NCBI GenBank assembly: GCA_000226015.1
Contig: JH153095.1
Span: 27,420-65,033, forward strand
Origin: Mnemiopsis leidyi
Lineage: Eukaryota; Ctenophora; Tentaculata; Lobata; Bolinopsidae
DNA: 37,614 nt
Reading direction: 5' to 3'
Shown here one piece after another: positions 21,901 through 33,500 of this stretch. Both the position numbers and the translations under genes were made by a program. The first letter of the stretch is position 1; each line of letters begins with the position of its first letter. The notes beneath the pieces were generated by a model, which saw nothing but the letters and a program-made list of their open reading frames with translations, made no database searches and was not told the DNA's origin.

Positions 21901-24900
21901 AGAATATTTGGACCGAAGAGAGTAATGCTTTTGGCTTGGTAAACAGTTGAGAAACAACAGAAAACAAAGTGAAACAAATTATAAACCTCTCGAGTTGGTT
22001 CCCAGCAATGAGTCAGAACATCGGCTTTAAGAGGGGTGATCATCTCACTCCTAGAGTTACCGACGTAGTAGTCTGTGTGGTAGGGGGCACGGGATGAGTT
22101 GTCTCCTAGCTCCTTCAATAGTCGCTGGGAGTGGGAGTGGGTTAGAGAGATGTTCTTCACTATTTAATAGAGTTTTGTAGATTGTTAGAGCAGGAATATT
22201 TTGTCACTAATTTAATGAGTTAAAAGCTCTTTAAACACAAAACTCAAAATATCAGATCTCGAAAGGACAAATATCCGAAGTTCACTGACCACGTAAGTAC
22301 AGTCCATATCAGCGCAGATCATTCCAATAGCACTCAATCCGAAAGAAGTTACTTCTTTACAACTATCGAATAGTTTTACAGCGTATTCCTTGGTAAGGGA
22401 TGTACGGAAAGAGTAGGCACCAAGAGCTCCATCTGATGTGGGAAACATCTCCGGGATCTGAAAATAACATTTGATGAGATATGATCGCGAAACATGATGT
22501 TGTTTCTCATATCGGTGAGATCTTGAATTATAGCTACTATCTAGAAAGTAACTTTATGCAACACAAACATACGATATCAACATATAACTTGAATTTCAGA
22601 ACATATTACCCACCTCCATGAAAGTGCTCTGATCGGGACTGCACATCTGCTGACAGAGGATTGTCCGGAAGTTCGACCAGCAGGAGGCACAGTTCTTGAG
22701 AAGATTAGCTGCCATCTTGATCTTGGCAGCAAACTCTGTTATCTGACGAGCATCACAGCACAACGGCTGGTTGACGTACATTGGGCAGTATTCCTGAAAT
22801 GGACAACATAAACATGACGGACAATGAGGATGCACTATGTTATCAGTTATCCCACCAATAACTTTAGGGTGATAACTTCATGAATCATGGCGCGGAGTCG
22901 CGAGCTGAATGTCATTCAGAAAAGAGCTAACGAATTATGTGCAGGTAGATGATCCAATAAGCCGTAACCTTTTACAGTTTAAGAACGAAATTGCCTAGGA
23001 AAGCAATTTGATTTTGCAGACTTGCTGTAATTCTAATCATTGAGCCAGCACTTGGCTCTGTTAAAAGCTTATTTGATATGAAAAATAGGCGCTGGCACAA
23101 AAGTTTCTATTATATATGTGAACGTCGAAACTCGAAGATTCGTGATATCGATTTGACCATCTCGAGATACGATAGGAATGACTAAATCGATTGATATTTG
23201 ATTATATCTCGAACGATTCAATCAATCGATTCGATTTAATCGCTCAATAATGGACAACGCGCGTCGATTGCGCGTTCAGGAATCGACATTTCCATACACG
23301 AGATCTATCGCGCCAGCCGCATATTGTCCACCCGCATGACGAGGAGACTAGGAGAGACGTAAGAGTGATTGACTTTACGCACTGTTGAGGTCATGGCAAT
23401 TGAGAATGGAGATTCGAGGAGTTGCTCAACTGAGTCAACAGTCATTTAATCTAAAGTTAGGGTGATCTATTTGCTGACTCTGAACTTAATTAGCCTTTAC
23501 CCAGATGAGGTAATTGGAGAACATTTGTTATTGTCAGTTAAGTTTGGCGGAGATTTCCGACCCTAACTTTTGTGTTTACACACGCTGGTATAGAGTACAT
23601 GCAAAAAAAATCAGAATGCTTCATTAATTTCATTAAGTTCCAGGAGCCTTGAGCAAGTTATTTCCTGGCAGGGTGCTGACAGTTATGTTCTAATCTCGAC
23701 AAACAGGGATCTTCCTTTAACCAGATATTCATTCGGCTTATTTCATACGAAAATATAAAAGTCCGAAGAAATTGTGCGGCCTTTATTTTGGCATTTGAAC
23801 AATCAATATTTCCGGTAACAAGAGTAGTCATTTATGTGAACCGGATAAATTTTCCATCGTGGATATAGACATGAAAGAAATTAAGACCCACAGAAATCAT
23901 TCCTTAGAACGCCATAAGTCGCCCAGATCTCAATCATGGGAATCTTATCTCATCTATTTGGGATTAAATGGTTTCTTATGGTTCAGATTCCCGTCCCTAA
24001 CAGTTTGATACGACTCCAAGTCGCCTTCTTAATACGCCACCTTACCTCATGCCAATATTTAGAAATCTAATATTGCGATAAAATTCTCTAGAGAATTCAT
24101 GTTTTCCCAGTGCAGTCCGTTTGATTCGTAGTTTCTGGTTTGAATTACTGCCGGTGTTGGCCAACAACTGGAATTGTCAAATCTAATCTTACAGACAGTT
24201 ATTGTCCTGGGCAATGACCCAAAACACTCCCTAATTGGCGGTCTGTCAGTTTCTTCCGCTAACAAGCGGCCGGCTCACACGTTCTAGTCGAGACGCTGTC
24301 TCGGCACAAGGAAACAACTCAGGGACTGAGACGTGGCCCTAGTCTGAGTCCTTTACATGGTCTAAATTTTCCTAATTGAATAATTAGAAACATGCCATCC
24401 CAAGAGTTGCCTTGACATGAAGTGTAATTACCTAAAACATCAGCTGATTTTTATCGCCCTTTTTAACGAGATAATTTCACCAATTTGGGATAGAAATTAT
24501 TTTTCGAAATCTCAAGAAAAAACGCTAAAAAGGGCTCGTTAAAGACTGTTATCTTATAGACTGGAAAGAAGTCTGAGAAATTTAGAGGAAACTTCCGATA
24601 AGATCTCTAGCATTCGGTGAAGTAAAAATCAGGTGATTTTGGGGTGACAGGAGATCAACCTTCCACAAGGTTTTCCAGAGAAAGTCCAGGTTGCGTTCTG
24701 AGTAGTTGGAGAACTTCAAGTAGCTGCACTCTAGAATCTGGCTACAGCTATCTGACTATCGTGTACATTGTATAATGTATAAAGGACAACGTGCTTGAGT
24801 AGACATAGATTAAATGCTAGGGAGAGAGCCTATTCTCGTAGACATTTAACTTCCCAATTCAGAATAAGTCATGCAGTGTCATGGGGGGATTGGGTTAATA

Positions 24901-27493
24901 GAGATGAAATAATAAACCTCGCCTCGGTCAATATACTGCGTCATTGATTAGAAGTTATTTAACCGAATTTACTACAACCGTTCTATAATTGTGTAAACGG
25001 ATAAGAACACCCGTATAGCAATACTCAACCCTCTGTTTTGGTTTTGTTAATAAATTCATGTCGTGAAAGACAGGAATTACTTTACAACCCAACATCCCTA
25101 CGTTGTCAGAGGAAATATTCTTCCGACTGAGCCACATACTTTAATCTGATTTAAGCTTCAAACCTTACAAATAGTGTTGCTGAAGCTTCCTGAACAGAGT
25201 AAAGCCGCTCTCTGGTGACTATATGCTACTATAATACTACTATAATACTTGATAGCTACGTGACGATTTGCAGCTCTCAGCAGTTCGGTCAATGTTACAG
25301 TTACAGGAGATCACGCCACTGCAACATGGTAATAACTTACAATATAACGTGGCTCTATCGCAGCATCTTGAGAGGCTTTTCTGACAGCATTACAAAAGGT
25401 TAATATCCGATACTGATAAATCCTGCACGAATGTTTTTCATTAAGTCCATCAACCCACAAAACTCGTGTTTGAAGTTCCAGTCGGTATCAGGTAGTCACG
25501 TAGATTGATTAATTGTTGGGTATGAAGCCGTTAGGGTGCTCTGTCAGTTGTCACACAAATATCCAGTTACTTTTACCTTCAGTAACCCTGGCTTTAGTTC
25601 TGGAATAATTTAGGGAAAATAGAAGACTCCGTAAAGAGTCTGAAAAATGTGTAATGCTGTTTATGTCGGCTCGATTATTGCACGAGAAACTGCGTTGTTG
25701 GCTGTTGCAGGTTACCATGGCCGTTTGTGCGCTGAAAACAATGCACACGATCTTTCAACTTTGTGCCGTAGCATGCACACCACTTTAAACATCTCACATT
25801 TATTCAAGTGGCTGTCGATAAATGTTAAGAAATTTCCATGCCATGTAATTTGTTGGATTATGAATTCTCGAAAGGCGGGCCCGCCAGTAGAATTGAGGAA
25901 GACTTTAATGATAAACGGCAATGAGGCAGTAGCTGTTAAGTTTTCGTTTCTAGTAGATTCAACCAACGCTCCAGAAATCCCCAACTCTCATCAATCCCGC
26001 GTGTGGTAGAACACATTTCCAGCTCAAATCTGCAGCCACGGAACGGCGAGTATTATTATACCTGGCTCATTCATTAACAAGCTGCCCAGAACACGCTATA
26101 TTTAGTGCGTGAAGTAGACGTGAACACGGCGCACATCCTCCACTTTCCTTAACAACAGTTCGGACCAATTAAAACGGGAGTTGGCCAACCTCGTGGCTCG
26201 TTCTGGCTTTTCTTAGAACCGCCATGTTTACGTTGTGGCTAGACATGGTGTAACTGCATGTGCAGTTGCGTGGTGTTAACAAAACAACATTAACTTGGCA
26301 GTTGTTTAACCTTCCGGTTGCGCATATTCACGTGCAAAACTTTGAATATGTGTAAGTTTATTCACCAAACAATTGTTAAGTTAATGCTCCGTGCAGTTGA
26401 ACTGTAAATACTACAAAGAAAACTTCAGAGCTCGGACATATAAAGGCCGGCATTACTTAGAGAGTAAGAGAGAGCCCTCAACCAAGCCGTTATTTAGATC
26501 GGACAATCCGAGTTAGAGCAGCTCCCTCGGACCTGAGCTCTGAGAGACAATAACATGTACAGTTATATGTATAACACAGGGGCCCTCGCCCACACTTAAT
26601 TCTTCGACAAGGCCTCAGTAATTACAGTTAGTAAAGCAGCCTGTGATAGTTGAGTGGTGGGTGGTAATGGAGCTGTACATACGTAATGACTAATCTTCCT
26701 GCAGTATAGCTGGGCTGGCGAGGAGAGAGAAGAAGCCAGGATCGTCTTACTATCGTACGATTTTGCTGCTCTGCTATTGGCCGAGTAGAGCGTACACAGG
26801 GCCTCTTCCTATTGGATGGCTCTTTATGACGCTGTGTCTCAGTGTCATGGTGATGAACTGTGGCGTTGCCATGGTGAGGGGTATCAACTACGGTTTATTG
26901 AGCAACTGTCGGGTAAGTGAAGTTTTGAGTGGAAAAACTAAGGTACAATTTATAATAGTCCTTGTCACGGGATTTGTGTCACGTGACTTGGCCTGGATGG
27001 GTACCCGGCACAGGTTTCTGGTTAATATTTGACACGTTAAGTGGAAATTGGGCAGTTGAGCAGAAATTGTGATAATTAGCGCTATTTAAAGTGCCACCCT
27101 GCTGGTAACACAAGGACATGGAAGCTTATTAACACGGCAACTTGTTCTTTGACACGGCCACTGCAAATTGAGGAATATTATATAACTATAAACAGCAAGA
27201 AAGCTCCAACTTAAACTATCATAAAAAGTGGCGTTATTTTACTTTCTAGGGAAGTTGGAGGCAGGTTTTCAGATACAGAAATGTTACGTACCATCTAATG
27301 ACTTAAACACGTACTACCTTCAAACCGTCAATCTTAATTACTTCCCAAATATGGATAGATTCCCATACCTGGTCTAATTGCTACATGATTAGCACACTTA
27401 CACACACACACCCTCTCTCTCTCTNNNNNNNNNNNNNNNNNNNNNNNNNNNNNNNNNNNNNNNNNNNNNNNNNNNNNNNNNNNNNNNNNNNNN

Positions 27494-27540
<47 letters not shown>

Positions 27541-30500
27541 CTCCTCTCTCTCTCTCCCCTCTCTTTCTCTTCTCTCTTTCTCTTTTACACTTCCTTTCAC
27601 ACGCACAGAGCCAGCTCAGTGAAGTTCAAAGAAAGATGAACGTGCAATACTGGACAATTAAGTGGCCTAATTATTCCATATCAACGATCCTGGTGATAGT
27701 CGACCGGACACAATGCCTGGAGACCTAAAGGCAGGAACAAGACCGAGAGTGCCCAATGGGCACTGCCCATAAAACGTCCTGTTCAAGCTTCTGCCGACAA
27801 ACAAACACGATCTTTGTTCTAATTGTCTTTGTTTGATTGGACAAAGTTTAGTTCTGTTCTACCTGAGTTCGATCTTCAAAGATTATATATTTAGTCTAAT
27901 AGTATGTGAAGACGAATCTAGAAGGCTTAGATCAGCTGATCTGAAAAGATATGTCTATAATCTTATTCAGGAGTGGAGAAATATGTGGACCACTATATGC
28001 AAAACTGAGCAGAATTTATGGTTTGAGTAACTTTTATTCTTGTGAAGTTTGGTTGTTCGCCATGCTCTAAATTCACGTGTTCACTGTTCAGTAAATGACC
28101 ATATTAAGACCCCTTTTCTGCTTGAAGCTATTAACAATTTCTTGGAAGACTGAATAACTAAGAGGAATTCTGCCTTTGTCCCCCGTCTACGATCAGGTAA
28201 TCTCAATAACAAAGTAGATGCCCGGACCATATGAGCGATGTAAATTTTCACATTGAATCCCTCCCTAAAGAGTATTGTGAGCTCGTAAAGATTTCAGATA
28301 CACATAGTTTTATTACGTTCTCAACTTCTCAACTACTCTAGCTGTGCGTGTAGATTCCATCAACAACCGGTGTGAAGCGGAGATGCGACAAAATATACTA
28401 TTTACTTTGATTAAGTTATGATCCAATTTAGGGACATACATTCCATGTTCCAGTCTCAGGAGAAAAGTGTAATAATATCAGATATGGAATGTTTACTCTC
28501 GACTGCAATGCGAGACAATGATCCAGGAAATTAGAATGCAATATAAAAGAAATGTTGTGAAATTAATCGGTAGAAGCCCGAAACACAAGAGTAGAAGGAT
28601 GTTAGCTGGAACAATATAACTCTCGTCTTAACATATAACTCAGGAATGATATGGAGACAATAACGACAATATTCATGTTGTCCAGCTTGAGCTACAAACA
28701 CGTGTCTATACAGCACACAAAATTTCCAAAATTCTAATTCAGAATACCCTAAGTTTTTTAGGAGACATTGTCGTCCTTTCTGAGAACTGAGAAGGTTCAC
28801 CTAAAATAATCTGCCTGCTATAGGGTTAGTAAATCGTTTGCTTCACCGGTCACTATCGGAATTTTATCATTCGCGACCACCACAGTCCAATGTTTATACA
28901 TATGTAACACGTGACACAACACATGGTAGGACACGTGTCACACAAGCTGCACGTGCAGTTCAATAACTCCTGCAGCACAGTTTGTAAAGATATTGGCTGT
29001 CTGTATCTCCTGCACTGCCTTTGTTAAATTGGATTAATTGAGAGTTAAATTTGATTAGTTTCATTCACCGTATTTACCACATTCAGGTCAGCTACAAACA
29101 AGAACCAAAAAATTGCGGTAGAAGAATTACCGTAAAGTTTTTATTTATTTCAGTGAATTTTATTATTTGTATGACATTAGCTAAAGGTCAAATATCATCA
29201 CACATGTAATAACTTAAGAAACCAGCTAAAATCCCGATAAGGGCGAAAGATAGTACGAGAAACTGGCTGTTTTGGATGATACTGGGAATGAACGAGATTT
29301 GTGTTCCTGGCAGAACTTAGCGGGCTGAGTGCCAGCAGTACCAGTGTTTTCAGGTTAAAAGTTCTTATCAATGTACCTGTTTTAAAATATGGCACCTGTT
29401 TTGATTTTGTGGCCAAAATACGACGCACTTGATTATGATTATCGTATATATGAGACTTAATTTGTACCGGTTGACAAATTTGTCGCTAAAATTAGAAGAT
29501 TTGGCTCGACTAGCGGTGAAACTTTGAGAAGGGAGCCTTCGTGCCAGATCGACAGGTCCTTCTAGTAGTAGTACAAACATCCCAGATAAAGGACCAGTAT
29601 TTTAATACAGGAACCTCTGGAATGGGCCTGGTCAATCTTACTTTCCATTCTGATGTTCGAGTATCTTTCTAAGTTGACCTCGTTCCAAGGTGACATGATT
29701 TAAATAAAGGAGGGAATTTCATGGCAGTTTTAAAGAGATGTCACGAGTTTTTGATTATTAAAAGTTGCTTATCAAAAGCAACACAATTTATGAATCCATC
29801 TTGAACTAAGATTCGATAAAGTGAACTAGAATTTTTATGAACCATCGGCATTAAGAAGCAACATGAAAAACAGCGCCACTGTGCTTGAAAGCATTAGAAA
29901 ACATCAATGAAGCACACAGCATAGTATGTTTGTCTCAAGGAAGTTTAATCTAAATGAAACCACGCATGGCTTACAGCCAACACGATCAGAGTTTAAGGTA
30001 CAATTTAGCTGCAATTGATCAAATAAGATTTTAAAATTCTGTGCAAGTTTGATGCGCGATTGCTTTTTAATCTGCAATATATTTTCGTGCATGCATATGC
30101 TTAGTTAAACAGTAAAGGTTTCTGAAATATTATTATATCATTACGGCAGGAAAAGTAAGAGGTCACAATGAAATTTAACGGTGGGCTTCGAAAACCTCCA
30201 GTTTGTACCTTTCAATGTGAGTAACGGTCCTCAGTACTCACGGCACAATGTCAAACCAGCGCAATTTCCGGGAGGATCCGAGAATTCATACTTGCATGCA
30301 GAATCTATAATTTAAGTTAAAATACCATACAATTATTGTGATTATGCTGAAAGGAAATTGGTGGGTTTTAATATCAGGCCTGTTAAAATGTACTATTTTC
30401 CCTTGTGATCTAATGTTTCAGAAACTCGGAACGGTTGTAGTATCTAAATTTCGATTAGGAAAGACAATCTTATCACGGCCGAGCTTTAAATAGATCAACT

Positions 30501-33500
30501 TGGAAAAGTCCGGAAGATCAGACCAAGATCCAGTAATGACAATGAGTGTGGAGATTAGATTTGGGGACTTTGCAAATTGGATCATCTCATATATCTTATT
30601 TAAACACCCCCACTAGGATCAAGATGTTACAGAACAACGGTTGAATGTTCAGGACAATGGTATTGTTTGCAGGAAGAACCGCCGATAGACACACAAACAT
30701 ACACACTTCAAACATACACACAGACAAACATACAAATTACAAACATACACACAGACAAACAGACTAGTACCTTCAGGAGAGACATAGCCTCCCGGTCCTC
30801 CAGCTCCACAGGCTCCCCATTGTAGACGTAGTAGTGAATGTTGTTGGGACTAAACCCGTATGTAATGCACCTTCCCTTCTCGTGGACTAGCGAGTCTGCA
30901 ACCTCGTACTGAGCTCGGATCTGTAGGGAGTAGACAGGTTAATTTTAATGACAGAACAGTTATAATCAGGTTACAGATGGTACAGAACAGTTATAATCAG
31001 GTTACAGATGGTACAGAATAGTTATAATCAGGTTACAGATGGTACAGATCAGTTACAATCAGGTTACTGATGGTACAGAACAGTTATAATCAGGTTACTG
31101 ACGGTACAGAACAGTTATAATCAGGTTACTGATGGTACAGAATAGTTATAATCAGGTTACTGATGGTACAGAATAGTTATAATCAGGTTACTGATGGTAC
31201 AGAACAGTTATAATCAGGTTACTGACGGTACAGATCAGTTATAATCAAGTTACTGGTGGTACAGAACAGTTATAATCAGGTTACTGATATGAGCTATTGC
31301 TGGGAACTTCTTGAAGGTGAGATAAGTGGAGGTGTGTTTTGTGGAGATGGGAATGTTTGTGTTGAAGAGTTGATTTGAATCGGTGATTGATTGATTGAGA
31401 GGACATAGAGGCTGTACGTGTATGCCTGTACTGTACTTCCAGCTAGAAAATAGCTATAGCGTGACCTTTGATTGCGTGAACGTGGAAGACCTTACTATTG
31501 ATACATGGGAACGCTGGGTTAGTGCTTCACTCGCTCCAAATTTGCAGGCACAGCCTTAATGTTAGACAGGACCTTCTTCAAAGATCGGGTTTATGTTTAC
31601 AATACCAGCTGCCATCCTTCCCACACCTAACAAAGCCCGTACAAATTTAAAGCTCATTTCACTTCTCACCTTCAGTGGAAGGCGATAAATACAAGTTTCT
31701 AAAAAGTTTCTGACTAATACCTACTTGCATTCATCTTAAATGTCTGCAGAACGCCTCTCTAGTTTAAAAAGAATATACTACAAAAGTCAACAACTATCGC
31801 AATTTAATGTAGCCTTTGTGACAGGATATCTTTAGATCTATTCATTGTACTACAACCATTGTTCTACAAAACCATATTGCGGCTTGGCCTAAATTTGCAT
31901 AACAAGGCCTCCCGTTTCTTCATAAAGACAATCAATTTGACCAACTTTTGATAAGATAATACGACCAAATAATGATAAAAGCGTAATATATAAGCGTTCT
32001 CTCAGCATACTGAGAGGTTTCTCAGTACATATATGATGAAATACCAAACTAAGGAAATGAAAATTTATCTTAGAGTGCCTGATAGAGACGGTTTGTAAGA
32101 ACTTACAATTTTCTGACATTTATTACATTTGTATTACATTACTTAAACTCATTCCTTGCCTATGTAAGTGCGTGACTAGGCCAAAAGTTGCGTATTTGCT
32201 AGTCACAAATTTAGAGGAATAGGGTTTGTGAGCATATAGTTCAGAGAAGACGAAGCTATATAATGGATTGTAAGAGATAGGGCCTCGCTGATAATGTGAT
32301 AACCTAACTTTAGCTGTAGCCTAGATAGGGAAGTGGTAACGAACAGGGCTTCTAACTCCCCACACACAAACGTTGTTATCTACAAGTGTCTGCAGTGTAT
32401 TCACACACTTGTACACAGTCTACCCTATAGAAGTGAAGTGTGAACTAAAATCTGGAGATAAGAGGTCTAACCAGTAATCTCCACTACAACAAAGCCAGCT
32501 GAGGAGAGAGAGCAGCTAGTATCCACCCTATCGTCTCTCCATGACAGAAAGGCAGTGTTGAGAGGTGGCGAAGTTATGTCACTTTTACCTCAGTCCAGAC
32601 GCAAGCCTCAGTAACACTTGTGTAATGACGCCTACTGTTGCATTTCTGCACGTCCGTGTAACGTCACACACACAAATGCTTGACAGGACAGAGCCAATGT
32701 TCGGATAGAGGTTGGAATTTAGAAAGAAAAAATTTATGAGGATTCATCGTTCAGAAATTTGGTCATTTCGATATCAGGTAACCGAAATGATGATCACATC
32801 TGGGAGCCGTTATCTCCGCATTCCAACTAAGGACAGAGGTATGTAAACCTAAACTTAGCTCCTTACGTTACGATGTTAACAAACAATTAGCTGTACCCGA
32901 CTTAACAGTTCTTCAATTTAGAGTTGCACGCCTTTTTATGAGGTAGAGAGGTAGTTAAAGTCACGAACAGGTATGAATTGTGTGTATTGTATTGTATAAC
33001 AATTAAAGTCTAACTATTACCCAATACCAGATCTCTCCTTACACATTACACAAATCTCATGACATGTTACACGCGGAGTAAAGAAGATCATACTAAGATC
33101 CGCTATAGGTACAAAATTATGTGTACACTGCTGGAGTGTACATTATGTACATACACTGTGCTGCATATAGTACCATGGGATCAGGAAATAGCTGCATGCT
33201 GAGTACTCATTACGTCCTTCAGGACCGAGGATGATATGCGAATTGTCCAGTAGGATGTTCCTAATATCGTACACTTATACAACTCTATGAGAAATAGACG
33301 GGAGGGGCAAAATTGCGAGGTGGTAGCACGATATCTAGCGTCGAGTGTTTTAGGATACATATTTTGAGTGAATTTGGATTGTATTCTGGATTATACTCAG
33401 GACACATATTTCAAAGCCTGCCCCCTATCGCGCCATGATGAACAATCGCTTTGTTACGACGATCACCCCAAAATCTGGCCAGCACGGTAACTTTTAAGGC

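Larger units (their letters stand above)
22794..30770. other. NPC1 intron 2 (8 kb)
   Basis: Largest intron. Contents I can support: a patch rich in TCGA and ATCGAT words (23108-23330), an inverted-repeat element (24438-24643), a plus-strand TATA box with a possible exon (26439-26912), a CT microsatellite with an N gap (27413-27590), and an ACATACACACAGAC repeat (30686-30765). Other short ORFs look like chance. Confidence 0.6.

Noticed and set aside
24059..24265. 68-codon minus-strand ORF and possible tRNA-like stretch nearby
   Set aside because: No cloverleaf with proper A and B boxes could be drawn, and the ORF has no recognisable feature.
25647..26009. 120-codon plus-strand ORF in NPC1 intron 2
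   Set aside because: Composition is unremarkable, there are no recognisable motifs, and an antisense ORF of similar length overlaps it. Treated as chance.
27334..27606. Arg/Glu-repeat ORF over the CT microsatellite
   Set aside because: Product of a dinucleotide repeat read through an N gap, not a gene.
27833..28030. 65-codon plus-strand ORF that reads a little like transposon protein
   Set aside because: No ATG at its start and no definite motif. Flanking frames are full of stops, so too weak to call.
28531..28800. 89-codon minus-strand ORF inside intron 2
   Set aside because: No family resemblance, no splice context linking it to NPC1, and NPC1 is already continuous without it.
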